Origin: Corallococcus sp. EGB
Lineage (GTDB): Bacteria > Myxococcota > Myxococcia > Myxococcales > Myxococcaceae
NCBI RefSeq assembly: GCF_019968905.1
Contig: NZ_CP079946.1
Location: forward strand, 6,235,356 to 6,299,355
DNA: 64,000 nt
Direction: 5' to 3'
Below, one piece after another: positions 28,249 through 37,503 of the stretch (position 1 is the stretch's first letter; each line of letters opens with the position of its first letter). The position numbers and the translations under genes were made by a program. The notes under the pieces are model-generated. The model was given only the letters and a program-made list of their open reading frames with translations. It was not told where the DNA came from and ran no database searches.

Positions 28249-29520
28249 TCAACGCAGCCGAGGCAGGGCCGGCGAGCGCGTGCGGTGCGTACGGGCGTAC
28301 TCGATGAGGTTCTTGATGTCGTAGCAGATCTGCCGGATGTCGTGCCCCATGGTGAGCTCGACGTGGCTGTTGCCCTTCACCGGCCGCCACAGCAGGTACT
28401 CGCTCTTCGCGGCGCGGTACACGCTGCGCGTGGATTCCACGGACGCCAGCGGGTCCATGTCCCCGAAGATGATGGCCATGGGGATTTCAATCTTCCCGAA
28501 GCCGCGCTTGAAGTCGTAGTCCGTGCGGTAGCAGACCATCTCGCCGCGGCGGATCCACCGGGCGAACTGTTCAATCACCTTGCGAGGCTCGCGCTCGCCG
28601 CCCTCGCGCAAGAGCCACCGGATGTCGTCGCGGCTGACGCGCTCGGTGTTGACCAGCCGGTTCAGCTTGCGCGTGAAGCGCTGATACAGCGCGGACTCGT
28701 CCGCGTGCGCCAGCTGACGCTCCACCCACTTGAGCACCACATCCACCGGCACCGCGTTGAACACGAGCGACCTGGCGGCGTCCGGCTCCAGCCGCTTCTG
28801 CAGCGCGGGGCTGAAGGTGCCCACCCCCTTCGCCAGCAGCGAGCGGCCCAGCGAGGAAGCACGGCGGTTGAGGTTCAGCCCGCCCAGCGTCAGGTCCACC
28901 GCGCTCGCGAGCAACGGCGAACCATGCGCCAGCATGCGCAGCAGCATGAAGCCGCGCCCCAGGTCCGCGGGCGAACCAATGGTGATGAGCCCCTCGAAGT
29001 CGTCGTGGATGCCGGCGTAGCCGTAGCCCAGCATGCCGCCCATCGAGTGGCCGCAGTAGAAGACGCGCTCGCGCCGGGTGATGCGCTTGACGCCGGACAC
29101 GGCCGCCGGCAGGTCGTAGAGGAAGTAGCTGTCCAGGTCCCAGCCGTAGTCCAGGTCCTGGGGCAGCGGGCGCTTGAAGCGCTCCGCTCGCTCCTTCTGG
29201 AAGGCGATGGAGCTCTTGCCGTGCCCGCGCAGCTCCAGGATGTGGATGTCCACGCCGAAGAAGAGCAGGTTCTTGACGAACTGGCCGCTCGTCCACGTGT
29301 GCCGGTTCTGGGAGAAGCCGTGCACCAGCAGCAGCGGCTCACCGAACAGCGGCTGCGCGAACGCCTGTTTCACCGGCCGGTAGCGCGTGATGACGAGCGA
29401 CCAGCCATCCGCCGTCTCCACCACGTAGTTCGTCTTGGAGTACAGTGCCCGGAAGTCGACCTCATCGACGGTGGGCATCGGAGGTCCCGGAAGCGCTGTT
29501 CTCCAGTCCGGCAGGCGCAT
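28249..29520 (-). CDS. alpha/beta hydrolase
   Basis: Encodes 423 aa from ATG 29520, nine bases after the folC stop (ATG 29478 is an alternative start). The alpha/beta-hydrolase core has LLLVHGFSQNRHTW (oxyanion loop), LRGHGKS, FYCGHSMGGMLG (nucleophile Ser) and FGDMDPLASVE. The C-terminal His is in KGNSHVELTMG. The cap domain is large and helical. There is no signal peptide. Such proteins are often annotated as lipases or poly-hydroxyalkanoate-related hydrolases; I cannot choose. Close spacing to folC suggests co-transcription with accD-folC. Confidence 0.85.
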   Translation of the reverse strand: MRLPDWRTALPGPPMPTVDEVDFRALYSKTNYVVETADGWSLVITRYRPVKQAFAQPLFGEPLLLVHGFSQNRHTWTSGQFVKNLLFFGVDIHILELRGHGKSSIAFQKERAERFKRPLPQDLDYGWDLDSYFLYDLPAAVSGVKRITRRERVFYCGHSMGGMLGYGYAGIHDDFEGLITIGSPADLGRGFMLLRMLAHGSPLLASAVDLTLGGLNLNRRASSLGRSLLAKGVGTFSPALQKRLEPDAARSLVFNAVPVDVVLKWVERQLAHADESALYQRFTRKLNRLVNTERVSRDDIRWLLREGGEREPRKVIEQFARWIRRGEMVCYRTDYDFKRGFGKIEIPMAIIFGDMDPLASVESTRSVYRAAKSEYLLWRPVKGNSHVELTMGHDIRQICYDIKNLIEYARTHRTRSPALPRLR

Positions 29521-29529
29521 GTCGCAAAG

Positions 29530-30843
29530 TTACTGCTGCTGTCGCATCGCGCCAAGGCTCCGTTCAACCCATCGCTTCACGGCGCCTACCAGGAACAATG
29601 AACCCGTCGCCAGCACCAGGCCGCCCGGATGCCTGACTGCATCGGCCTTCGCGCCGGCAAGGGCCTCCTCCAGAGACGCGTGCGCGACGACCCGTGAACA
29701 CAAAACCCCTGCTTCAGCGATGTATCGCTCCGGGGCCAGCGAGCGGGGCGTGTCGAGCGGGGTGAGGTGCACGGAGGCCGCCAGCGGGAACAGGGCCCGC
29801 ATCATGGGCCCCCGGTCCTTGTCCGCCACCACGCCGAACACCAGGTGCAACGGCCGCCCGGCGTAGAGCGTGCGCAGGGCCTCCAGCAGCACCGCCACGC
29901 CCGCGGGGTTGTGGGCGCCGTCCACCACCACCGTCGGACCGTGGGCCACCTCCTCCAGCCGCCCCGGCCAGCGCGCGGTGGCCAGGCCTTCACGCGCGGC
30001 CTCCGGCGTCACCCCCACGCCCCGTGCCTGGAGGGCCTCCAGGCACGCCAGGGCCACCGCCGCGTTCTGGTGCTGGTACGGCCCCCGCAGCGCGAGCGTG
30101 AGCCCGTCGAGCGACCAGTCAGTCCCCCGGTACGAGAGCGTCCCATCGGCCCCGGGGACGATGCGGAAGTCGCGGCCCTCCAGTTGGACGGGCACGGCCA
30201 GCTGCTCCGCGCGGCGCAGGAGCGAATCCAGGGCTTCCGGCTCCTGGCGGGACAGGACCACGGGCACGCCGGGCTTGAAGATGCCGGCCTTCTCCCCGGC
30301 GATCTCCCGGAGCGTGTGTCCCAGGTACTCCATGTGGTCGAAGGACACGGGGGTGACGCACGTCACGACGGGGCTCGCGGCGGTGGTGGCGTCCAGCCGT
30401 CCGCCCAGGCCCGTCTCCAGCACGGCCACGTCCACGCGCTCGCGGGAGAAGTGCCAGAGCGCGACGACCGTGCCGAACTCGAAGTACGTCATCGGCTCCG
30501 ACAGCGCGGACGGGTAGCGCTCCAGGACCTCCAGGATGCGCTGCCCGAAGACGGCGTCCGGGATGTCCGCGCCCGCCACGCGGATCCGCTCGTTGACGCG
30601 CACCAGGTGCGGGGACGTGTAGAGCCCCACGCGGTGGCCGGCGGCCTCCAGCGCGCGCGCCACGAAGGCGCAGGTGCTGCCCTTGCCGTTGGTGCCGGCG
30701 ACGTGCAGCGCCGGAGAGTCGCGCTCCGGGTGGTCCAACGCGCAGAGCGCGTCCTTGACCCGCTCCAGCCCCAGCTTGATGCCGGAGGGGTTGAGCGCCT
30801 GGAGGAAACGGAGGGCCTCCTCGGGAGTGCGCGGCGCGTCCAT
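29530..30843 (-). CDS. folC: bifunctional folylpolyglutamate / dihydrofolate synthase
   Basis: Encodes 437 aa from ATG 30843. It is an ATP-dependent Mur-ligase-type enzyme that adds glutamate to dihydropteroate and to folates in the cytoplasm. Visible motifs are the P-loop HVAGTNGKGST (~47-57), the FolC signature region SPHLVRVNERIRV, the ETGLGGRLDATT block and VVVDGAHNPAG at the start of the C-terminal domain. The length is normal. The order accD-folC, with a 19-base gap, is the same as in many proteobacteria. Confidence 0.95.
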   Translation of the reverse strand: MDAPRTPEEALRFLQALNPSGIKLGLERVKDALCALDHPERDSPALHVAGTNGKGSTCAFVARALEAAGHRVGLYTSPHLVRVNERIRVAGADIPDAVFGQRILEVLERYPSALSEPMTYFEFGTVVALWHFSRERVDVAVLETGLGGRLDATTAASPVVTCVTPVSFDHMEYLGHTLREIAGEKAGIFKPGVPVVLSRQEPEALDSLLRRAEQLAVPVQLEGRDFRIVPGADGTLSYRGTDWSLDGLTLALRGPYQHQNAAVALACLEALQARGVGVTPEAAREGLATARWPGRLEEVAHGPTVVVDGAHNPAGVAVLLEALRTLYAGRPLHLVFGVVADKDRGPMMRALFPLAASVHLTPLDTPRSLAPERYIAEAGVLCSRVVAHASLEEALAGAKADAVRHPGGLVLATGSLFLVGAVKRWVERSLGAMRQQQ

Positions 30844-30862
30844 GGCGTGGAGGCCCGCGGGC

Positions 30863-31714
30863 CTACCCGAGCATGCCCATGAGCTGGCCCAGCTTCCCGC
30901 GCAGGTCCTTGCGGTGGACGATGGCGTCGATCATCCCGTGGTCCAGCAGGAACTCCGAGCGCTGGAAGCCCTCCGGCAGCTTCTGGCGGATGGTCTGCTC
31001 GATGACGCGCGGGCCGGCGAAGCCGATGAGGGCCTTGGGCTCCGCGAGGATGATGTCGCCCAGCCAGGAGAAGGACGCGGCCACGCCGCCCGTGGTGGGG
31101 TTGAGCATCACGGAGATGTACGGCTTGCCGCTGGTGCGGAAGCGCGCGATGGCCGCGGACGTCTTCGCCATCTGCATCAGGGAGAAGATGCCCTCCTGCA
31201 TGCGCGCGCCGCCGGAGGCGGAGAACACCACCGCGGGGCACTTGAGCTCGAAGGCGCGCTCGAAGACGCGCGTGACCTTCTCACCCACCACGGAGCCCAT
31301 GGAGCCGCCCATGAACTCGAAGACGAAGCAGCCCACGGAGACGGGGCGGCCCTCGATGCGGCCCACGCCGGAGATGAACGCGTCGTTCTCCTCCAGGTTC
31401 TTGCGCGTGGACTTGATCCGGTCCTTGTACTTCTTGGTGTCCGTGAAGCCGAGCGGGTCCTGGGGCTCCAGCTCCTTGTCGAACTCCTCGAAGGAGTCCG
31501 GATCCAGCGTGGCCGCCAGGCGCGCGCGGGCCGTCCAGGCGTGGTGGTGTTCGCAGTGCGGACACACCATCCAGTTCTTCTCCAGCTCCTGACGGTAGAT
31601 GATCTCGTCGCACTGCTCGCATTTGGCCCAGAGGCCCTGCATGCGGGAGGGCTGGGGCTCGGCGGCTTTCTCTGCGTCGACGGCGATGCGGGGCTTCTTG
31701 GAGAACCAGGCCAT
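30863..31714 (-). CDS. accD: acetyl-CoA carboxylase carboxyltransferase subunit beta
   Basis: Encodes 283 aa from ATG 31714. An N-terminal zinc ribbon (CEQC near residue 32 and CPHC near 51) is followed by the carboxyltransferase crotonase-type fold, with VVFSASGGARMQEG and the oxyanion region NPTTGGVAASF. With AccA it transfers CO2 from carboxybiotin to acetyl-CoA in the first step of fatty acid synthesis. No accA was seen in the window. It is the first gene of the leftward accD-folC-hydrolase group, with no obvious Shine-Dalgarno. Confidence 0.97.
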   Translation of the reverse strand: MAWFSKKPRIAVDAEKAAEPQPSRMQGLWAKCEQCDEIIYRQELEKNWMVCPHCEHHHAWTARARLAATLDPDSFEEFDKELEPQDPLGFTDTKKYKDRIKSTRKNLEENDAFISGVGRIEGRPVSVGCFVFEFMGGSMGSVVGEKVTRVFERAFELKCPAVVFSASGGARMQEGIFSLMQMAKTSAAIARFRTSGKPYISVMLNPTTGGVAASFSWLGDIILAEPKALIGFAGPRVIEQTIRQKLPEGFQRSEFLLDHGMIDAIVHRKDLRGKLGQLMGMLG

Positions 31715-31786
31715 GAGGCTTGGGGGTTAATCCGACCGTCGCGGGCCGTCAATACCTCCGTACGGCGCGGCGCGGCACGACGGCCC

Positions 31787-32542
31787 CTAGAACTGGAAGG
31801 TCTCGCCCAGCTCCAGGACGTTCACGGGCAGCGCGGCCAGCTCCTTCTTGAGCTGGGGCACGAAGGCGGGCTTCAGGTGGTAGAGCAGCACCTGGGCGCC
31901 GTTGCGGTCGAACTTGCGCAGCTCCGAGCCCACGGTGGCGGGCGTCAGGTGGCCGGAGATGTCCGCCAGGGCCTGGAGGCTGTTGGGGAAGCTGGCCTCC
32001 AGGAGCAGCGCCTTCAGGTTCTTCGTGGCGTTGAGGGCCTTCCACAGCTTGTCCGTGGGGCCGGTGTCACCGCTCATGGCGAGCGCGGATCTGCCGTCGC
32101 TGATGATGAAGGCGCACGACTCCACGGGGTGGCTCACCGGCACGCTCTTCACGGTGTAGGGCCCCACCTGGAAGGTGCTGCCGGCGCGGAAGGTCTTGAT
32201 GGCGAGGACGGGCTTGTGGCGCGTGGGGATGCGCGTGAAGTCCGGCCACAGCGCGTTGTTGAACATGTTCTCGCGCAGCGCCTTGGCGCACTCGCGGGAG
32301 GCATGGATGGTGACGGGCCTGTCCCTGCGGCCGATGACCAGGTCGGCGAGCAGCGGCAGGTCCTTCACGTGGTCGAAGTGGCTGTGGCCGACGAGGATGT
32401 CGTCCACCTTGCAGAGCTGATCCAGCGAGAGCGTGCCGGTGAGGGCACCCGCGTCCAGCGCGAGCACGTCGTCCACGAGGAAGCACGTGCTCCTGCACGT
32501 GGGAAGCTCGCCGCCGTGGCACCCGAGGACTTGCAGCTTCAC
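31787..32542 (-). CDS. metallo-beta-lactamase-fold cyclic-nucleotide phosphodiesterase
   Basis: Encodes 251 aa from GTG 32542. The metal site ILVGHSHFDHVKDLP has the HxHxDH pattern of class II cyclic-nucleotide phosphodiesterases (PDE1/CpdP type). A second metal histidine is in VSHPVESCAF, and SGDTGPTDKLW supplies the bridging Asp. The GCHGGELPTCRSTCFLVDD opening is also typical. It should hydrolyse cAMP or cGMP in the cytoplasm. It begins one base after the stop of the Crp-type gene, so the pair is probably one unit combining cyclic-nucleotide sensing and destruction. An RNase Z-like role is less likely from these motifs. Confidence 0.83.
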   Translation of the reverse strand: MKLQVLGCHGGELPTCRSTCFLVDDVLALDAGALTGTLSLDQLCKVDDILVGHSHFDHVKDLPLLADLVIGRRDRPVTIHASRECAKALRENMFNNALWPDFTRIPTRHKPVLAIKTFRAGSTFQVGPYTVKSVPVSHPVESCAFIISDGRSALAMSGDTGPTDKLWKALNATKNLKALLLEASFPNSLQALADISGHLTPATVGSELRKFDRNGAQVLLYHLKPAFVPQLKKELAALPVNVLELGETFQF

Positions 32543-32543
32543 G

Positions 32544-33194
32544 CTAGAGGTCTCCGAACTTCCACTTCATCTCGAGGTAGTTGAGGAAGTCATGCAGCCG
32601 GCCCGTGTCATACACGGTGACCCTGTCACCGCTGCGCTCGATGAGGCCCGCGCGCTCCAGGCGCTCCAGCATGCTGCGCACGGCGGGCTCGCCCACGCCG
32701 ATCTGCCGGGGCATCTCCCGGATGGCGAAGTCCACCTCCACGCCCTCCTCCAGCGGCCGGCCGCGCGTCTGGCAGGCCTGGAGGATCTGGTGCACGACGC
32801 GGCTGGCGGGGTCGCCGTGGAGCAGGTTTTCAATCTGGGCGTCCGCCTCGGACAGGCGCTCGGCCAGCTTCTTGATCATCCGGACGGCGATCTCCGCGTT
32901 GCCGCGGATCATCGCCTCGAAGGTCTTGGGGTCGATGACGAGCAGCTTCGCGTCGTCATGCACCACGGCGGAGGCGTTCCGGGGCTTGTTGGAGATGATG
33001 GCCATCTCGCCGAAGAATTCGCCCGGGCCCAGCACGGCGAGCGTCTTCTCCACGTCGCGCACGCGCTTGGAGATGGCGATCTTCCCGGACTGGATGACGA
33101 ACATCTCCTTGCCGATCTCTCCCTCGCGGAAGAGCTCGGTGCCCTTGGGGAACTCCTTGCCAAAACGTTGAAAGAGGGTTTCCTCGGCGCCCAT
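32544..33194 (-). CDS. Crp/Fnr-type cyclic nucleotide-binding regulator
   Basis: Encodes 216 aa from ATG 33194. The cNMP-binding beta-roll at ~10-120 has [21 protein letters not shown] and the phosphate cassette [21 protein letters not shown]. That cassette is close to the FGE(L/M)-x-RxA consensus but with PRNAS instead of RRAAS, so cAMP may still bind through the Arg. A long helix follows, then a winged-helix domain (~150-216) with [27 protein letters not shown]. It is probably a transcription factor responding to cAMP. It is divergent from purM (152 bases) and coupled to the phosphodiesterase gene downstream. Confidence 0.87.
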   Translation of the reverse strand: MGAEETLFQRFGKEFPKGTELFREGEIGKEMFVIQSGKIAISKRVRDVEKTLAVLGPGEFFGEMAIISNKPRNASAVVHDDAKLLVIDPKTFEAMIRGNAEIAVRMIKKLAERLSEADAQIENLLHGDPASRVVHQILQACQTRGRPLEEGVEVDFAIREMPRQIGVGEPAVRSMLERLERAGLIERSGDRVTVYDTGRLHDFLNYLEMKWKFGDL

Positions 33195-33346
33195 CTGGCC
33201 CGCGAGTCAATCAGCCCCCATCCCACCGGTCAAATATCCCAGACCGATATCGCGCGGGCGCCCGGGGGCGACAGGCCGCCACAAACCCGACACGTCCCTT
33301 CCGAGGCCCGAGACAGGGGCCTTGGGGAGGGGTACAAGGCCGCCCC

Positions 33347-34384
33347 GTGGGAACGACCTACAAGCAGTCCGGAGTAGACATCGAGGCCGGCGACGCGTTC
33401 GTCGAGAAGATCAAGCCCCATGCCGCGCGCACCACGCGCCCCGAGGTGGTCGCCGGGGTGGGTGGATTCGGCGGCCTGTTCGCCCTGCCGCCCGGCAAGT
33501 ACCAGGCGCCGGTGCTGGTGGCGGGCACGGACGGGGTGGGCACCAAGCTGAAGGTGGCCTTCCTGGCGGGGCGGCACGACACGGTGGGCATCGACCTGGT
33601 GGCCATGTCGGTGAACGACATCCTCACCTGTGGCGCGGAGCCGCTGTTCTTCCTGGACTACTTCGCCACGGGGAAGCTGGAGGTGGACGCCGCGGCGGAG
33701 GTGGTGAAGGGCATCGCGCTGGGCTGCGAGCAGGCGGGGTGCGCGCTTTTGGGCGGGGAGACGGCGGAGATGCCGGGCTTCTACGCGCGGGGCGAGTACG
33801 ACGTCGCGGGCTTCTGCGTGGGCGTGGTGGAGCGCTCGGCCATCATCGACGGCAAGGCGGTGAAGCCGGGGGATGCGCTCATCGGCCTGACGTCGTCGGG
33901 GCTGCACAGCAACGGCTACTCGCTGGCGCGCAAGGTGCTGCTGGACGACGCGAAGCTGCCCCTGGACATGACGCCGCAGGGGCTGGACCGGCCGCTGGGT
34001 GACGCGCTGCTGGAGCCCACGCGCATCTACGTGAAGGACGCGCTCGCGCTGTGCCAGGCCGTGAAGGTGAAGGGCATGGCGCACATCACCGGCAGCGGCA
34101 TCCCGGGCAACCTGCCCCGGTGCCTGCCGGACGGGACGCGCGCGGTGCTCAGCGAGTCCACGTGGAGGAAGCCGGCCATCTTCGACCTCATCGCGAAGAC
34201 GGGCGGCGTGGCGCGCGACGAGATGTTCAGCACGTTCAACATGGGCCTGGGCCTCATCGTCGTCGTGGCGAAGGAGGACGTGGCGAAGGCGCTGGAGGTG
34301 CTGCGCGCCCGGGGCGTGGAGGCGTCCGAGGTGGGCCGGGTGGAAGCGGGCCAGGGCGAGGCCACGGCGGTCATCGAGCCATGA
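33347..34384 (+). CDS. purM: phosphoribosylformylglycinamidine cyclo-ligase
   Basis: Encodes 345 aa from GTG 33347. It is AIR synthetase, which closes the imidazole ring in purine synthesis using ATP. Motifs include the opening [36 protein letters not shown] and the C-terminal [12 protein letters not shown]. The length is normal. The stop overlaps the purN start (ATGA), giving the common purM-purN pair. A GGGGAGGGG lies rather far upstream of the start, so initiation may use the nearer AAGG. Confidence 0.96.
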   Translation: MGTTYKQSGVDIEAGDAFVEKIKPHAARTTRPEVVAGVGGFGGLFALPPGKYQAPVLVAGTDGVGTKLKVAFLAGRHDTVGIDLVAMSVNDILTCGAEPLFFLDYFATGKLEVDAAAEVVKGIALGCEQAGCALLGGETAEMPGFYARGEYDVAGFCVGVVERSAIIDGKAVKPGDALIGLTSSGLHSNGYSLARKVLLDDAKLPLDMTPQGLDRPLGDALLEPTRIYVKDALALCQAVKVKGMAHITGSGIPGNLPRCLPDGTRAVLSESTWRKPAIFDLIAKTGGVARDEMFSTFNMGLGLIVVVAKEDVAKALEVLRARGVEASEVGRVEAGQGEATAVIEP

Positions 34385-35046
34385 GCGCGCGGCGGGCGCG
34401 GCTGGGGGTGCTCGTCAGCGGCGGCGGGAGCAACCTGCAGGCGTTGCTCGACGCGGCCGGGCAGGCGGACTACCCGGCCGAGGTGGCGTGCGTGGTGTCC
34501 AACGTGCCCACGGCGTTCGCGCTGGAGCGCGCCCGGAAGGCCGGCGTGCGCGCGGAGGTGGTGGACCACAAGGGCTTCGGGTCGAAGGCGGACTTCGAGG
34601 CGGCGGTGCTCGGCGTGCTGGCGGACGCGGGCGTGGAGTGGGTGTGCCTGGCGGGCTTCATGCGGCTGGTGAGCGCGGACTTCCTGAAGCGCTTCCCGGG
34701 GCGCGTGCTGAACATCCACCCTTCCCTGCTGCCCGCGTTCCCGGGTCTGCATGCGCAGAAGCAGGCGCTGGAGCGAGGCGTGAAGGTGGCCGGGTGCACG
34801 GTGCACTTCGTGGACGCGGGCACGGACACGGGCCCCATCATCGCGCAAGCGGCGGTGCCGGTTCTGCCGGACGATGACGAGGCGAGCCTGAGCGCGCGCA
34901 TCCTCGCGGAGGAGCACCGGCTGTATCCGCTGGCCGTGCGGCTGGCGGTGACGGGCGCGGTGGCGCTGGATGGGCCGCGCACGAAGGTGGACGCACGCGT
35001 GACAGGCGATGGCACGGCGCTGCGCAGCCCGGGTGCTCCGAAGTGA
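34381..35046 (+). CDS. purN: phosphoribosylglycinamide formyltransferase
   Basis: Encodes 221 aa from ATG 34381, overlapping the purM stop by four bases. It is GAR transformylase, using 10-formyl-tetrahydrofolate. Motifs are [15 protein letters not shown], the [12 protein letters not shown] catalytic stretch (Asn and His) and [15 protein letters not shown] (catalytic Asp). It ends in GTGA, shared with the next gene. The upstream Arg/Gly-rich extension readable in the same frame inside purM is not coding. Confidence 0.96.
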   Translation: MSARRARLGVLVSGGGSNLQALLDAAGQADYPAEVACVVSNVPTAFALERARKAGVRAEVVDHKGFGSKADFEAAVLGVLADAGVEWVCLAGFMRLVSADFLKRFPGRVLNIHPSLLPAFPGLHAQKQALERGVKVAGCTVHFVDAGTDTGPIIAQAAVPVLPDDDEASLSARILAEEHRLYPLAVRLAVTGAVALDGPRTKVDARVTGDGTALRSPGAPK

Positions 35047-35567
35047 CGAAGGCCGTGGAGCACGCGCCCTCCCGTGGAGACGATGCATCGGCGCGTGAGG
35101 CTCGCCGCGAGGCCCTGCGCGCGGCGCCCACGGTGCTGGTCAGCGCGTGTCTGCTGGGCGAGGCATGCCGCTATGACGGGCGCTCACAGCGCTCGGAGCG
35201 CGTGCTCGCGGCGCTGGAGGGCAAGGCCGTCATCCCCATCTGCCCGGAGGCCGCCGCGGGCCTGGGCATTCCGCGGCCTCCCGTGGATCTCGCGGGAGGC
35301 ACGGGCGTGGACGTCTGGGCCGGCCGCGCGCGGGCCCTCACGCGGGAGACGCGCGAGGACCGCACCGCCGCGTTCCAGGCGGGCGCCCAATTGGCCCTGG
35401 AAGCCGCGCGGCGCTTCGAGGCCACCGTGGCGCTCTTGAAGGAGAAGAGCCCCTCGTGCGGCAGCCAGCGCGTCTACGAGACGGGCGTGCTGCGTCCGGG
35501 TGAAGGCATCACCACCGCGCTCCTGCGCGAAGACGGGCGCACCGTCGTGAGCGACGAGGACCTGTAG
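35043..35567 (+). CDS. DUF523 family protein
   Basis: Encodes 174 aa from GTG 35043, overlapping the purN stop. After a ~28-residue charged leader the DUF523 domain begins with VLVSACLLGEACRYDG. It continues with ICPEAAAGLGIPRPPV and LLKEKSPSCGSQRVYETG. The three conserved cysteines (ACLLG, ICPE, PSCGS) suggest metal or Fe-S binding. The family has no firm function, though some members contribute to 2-thiouracil desulfidation. Translational coupling to purN hints at a link with purine or C1 metabolism, which is inference only. Its stop abuts the stop of the convergent hydrolase gene. Confidence 0.88.
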   Translation: MTKAVEHAPSRGDDASAREARREALRAAPTVLVSACLLGEACRYDGRSQRSERVLAALEGKAVIPICPEAAAGLGIPRPPVDLAGGTGVDVWAGRARALTRETREDRTAAFQAGAQLALEAARRFEATVALLKEKSPSCGSQRVYETGVLRPGEGITTALLREDGRTVVSDEDL

Positions 35568-36635
35568 TCACCCTCGCGCGGGCAGCTCCAGCTCGTCTCC
35601 CGGCCGCGGCGCGAAGCACGACTCCACCTCCGCGTCCGTCACCTCCGCGAGCGTGGCCGGGCTCCAGCGCGGCTTCTGGTCCTTGTCCACCAGCACCGCG
35701 CGGATCCCCTCCTGGAAGTCCGCTCGCCGGGTCATCGCCTGGCTCAGCCGGTACTCCATGCGCGCCGTCGCGTCGTAGTCCTGCCCGCGCCCGATGCGCA
35801 GCTGCCGCAGCGTCACCCGCAGGCTCATGGGCGACATGCGCAGCAGCGTCGCGCGCGTCTCCTCCGCCCACGCCGTGCCCTCGCGCTCCAGCGCCGCGAA
35901 GAGGTCCTCCACGCGGCTCCCCTGGAAGCACCGGTCGATGACCTCCGCCCGCGCCGCGAGCCCCGGCGCACCGGCGTCCTGATGGAAGCCCTGGAGCACG
36001 CGCGCCGCCACCTCACGCCCCGGCCTGCTCCAGTCCGCGGCCACCAGCGCCGCCACCACGTCCTCCAGCCGCGAGGACTCCGTGCGGTGCGTCGCGTACC
36101 CCAGCCACAGCGCATCCGCCGCGTCACAGCGCGCACCGGTGAGCCCCAGATACGTCCCCGACTCGCCGGGGAAGCGCGGCAGGAACCAGCCTCCGCCCAC
36201 GTCCGGGAAGATGCCGATGGCCGTCTCCGGCATCGCGAGCACCAGCTTCTCCGTCACCACCCGGAAGGCGCCGTGCATGGACAGCCCCAATCCACCGCCC
36301 ATGCAGATGCCGTCCACCAGCGCGATGAAGGGCTTCGGGAAGTGGTGGATCCGATGGTTGAGCGCGTACTCAGCGAGGAAGAACTCGCGCGACAGCGACG
36401 GATCCGACCGTGCGACCGAACTGGCCACCGCGCGCACGTCTCCTCCCGCGCAGAAGGCCCGCCCTCCCGCGCCGCGGATCACCACCGCCTTCACGGATGG
36501 ATCCGCCGCCCAGGAGTCCAATCGGGGATGCAGCACCCGGCACATCTCCAGGGAGAGCGCGTTGAGGGCCTTCGGCCGGTTGAGGGTGACCATGCCCACC
36601 GCGCCCCGCGTCTCCAGCAGCACGTCCTCGCTCAT
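35568..36635 (-). CDS. 3-hydroxyisobutyryl-CoA hydrolase (crotonase superfamily)
   Basis: Encodes 355 aa from ATG 36635. The crotonase fold is evident from TLNRPKALNALS, GRAFCAGGDVRAV (oxyanion hole) and ICMGGGLGLSMHG. The stretch AMPETAIGIFPDVGGGWFLPR is characteristic of 3-hydroxyisobutyryl-CoA hydrolases and contains the catalytic Glu and Asp. The length and extended helical C-terminus also fit this subgroup rather than simple enoyl-CoA hydratases. The enzyme frees 3-hydroxyisobutyrate in valine breakdown. It appears monocistronic: convergent with DUF523 and divergent from the HAD gene. Confidence 0.9.
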   Translation of the reverse strand: MSEDVLLETRGAVGMVTLNRPKALNALSLEMCRVLHPRLDSWAADPSVKAVVIRGAGGRAFCAGGDVRAVASSVARSDPSLSREFFLAEYALNHRIHHFPKPFIALVDGICMGGGLGLSMHGAFRVVTEKLVLAMPETAIGIFPDVGGGWFLPRFPGESGTYLGLTGARCDAADALWLGYATHRTESSRLEDVVAALVAADWSRPGREVAARVLQGFHQDAGAPGLAARAEVIDRCFQGSRVEDLFAALEREGTAWAEETRATLLRMSPMSLRVTLRQLRIGRGQDYDATARMEYRLSQAMTRRADFQEGIRAVLVDKDQKPRWSPATLAEVTDAEVESCFAPRPGDELELPARG

Positions 36636-36718
36636 GCCGTGGGGGATATCAGCCCGGGAGGGGCTCGCAGGGGAGATTCGGGGGTGACATGGCGGCAGAA
36701 ATCGGTATTGGGAGGAAC

Positions 36719-37408
36719 ATGACTTCCGCAGCCGCCCCCCTGCTCGCCGCCGTCTTCGACATGGATGGCACGCTCGTCGACAACATGGACTTCCACAATC
36801 GCGCCTGGGTGACCCTCGCCCGGAAGCTGGGGCTGGATGGCCTGACCGCGGAACGTTTCCAGAACGAGTTCGCGGGCAAGAAGAACGAGGAGATCCTCCC
36901 GCAGCTGTTGGGCCGCGCCCTCTCCGTCGCGGAGCTGGACGCGCTCGCGGAAGAGAAGGAGTCGCACTACCGCGCCATCTACCGGCCGTACCTGGCGCTG
37001 CACCGGGGCGCGGAGGGCTTCCTGCACCGCCTGCGCGACGCGCGCCTTCCCCTGGCCGTGGCCACCGCCGCGCCGCAGGACAACCGCGAGCTGGTGCTGG
37101 ACGGGCTCGCCGTGCGTCCGCTCTTCACCTGTGTCGTCGGCGCCGAACAGGTGGAGCGCGGCAAGCCCGCGCCGGACATCTTCCTCGCCGCGGCGAAGGC
37201 GCTGCAGGTGCCGCCCGAGTCGTGCCTGGCCTTCGAGGACGCCATCAACGGCGTGCTGTCCGCGCGCGCGGCCGGCATGGTCACCGTGGGCATCACCACC
37301 ACCACGACCGCGGAGGCGCTGAAGAACGCGGGGGCCCACTACACCGCCCCGGACTTCGACTCGCTGCCCCCGGAGCTGCTCGCGCGCCTCTTCGAATCCC
37401 GGGCCTGA
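36719..37408 (+). CDS. HAD-family phosphatase, beta-phosphoglucomutase-like
   Basis: Encodes 229 aa from ATG 36719; ATG 36689 would add ten residues. The GGGAGG before 36719 is only three bases away, so neither start is firm. HAD motif I is AVFDMDGTLVDNM (nucleophile Asp and acid/base Asp), motif II VATAAP, motif III ERGKPAPDIF (Lys) and motif IV LAFEDAINGV (metal Asp). The four-helix cap at ~25-85 is class C1. Sugar-phosphate phosphatase or phosphomutase activity is likely; the substrate is unknown. Confidence 0.88.
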   Translation: MTSAAAPLLAAVFDMDGTLVDNMDFHNRAWVTLARKLGLDGLTAERFQNEFAGKKNEEILPQLLGRALSVAELDALAEEKESHYRAIYRPYLALHRGAEGFLHRLRDARLPLAVATAAPQDNRELVLDGLAVRPLFTCVVGAEQVERGKPAPDIFLAAAKALQVPPESCLAFEDAINGVLSARAAGMVTVGITTTTTAEALKNAGAHYTAPDFDSLPPELLARLFESRA

Positions 37409-37503
37409 GGGCACACACGCCCCACCCCGGGTCCAGGCTCCCAGGGGAAGCGGGTCGCCAAAAGGGCGCCAGACGCGGTGACGTTGTGTAGTGTTCGGTG
37501 GCC

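Noticed and set aside
37388-37404. TTCGAATCCC, resembling a tRNA T-arm
   Set aside because: It lies inside the HAD gene reading frame and no acceptor or anticodon stems can be formed around it.
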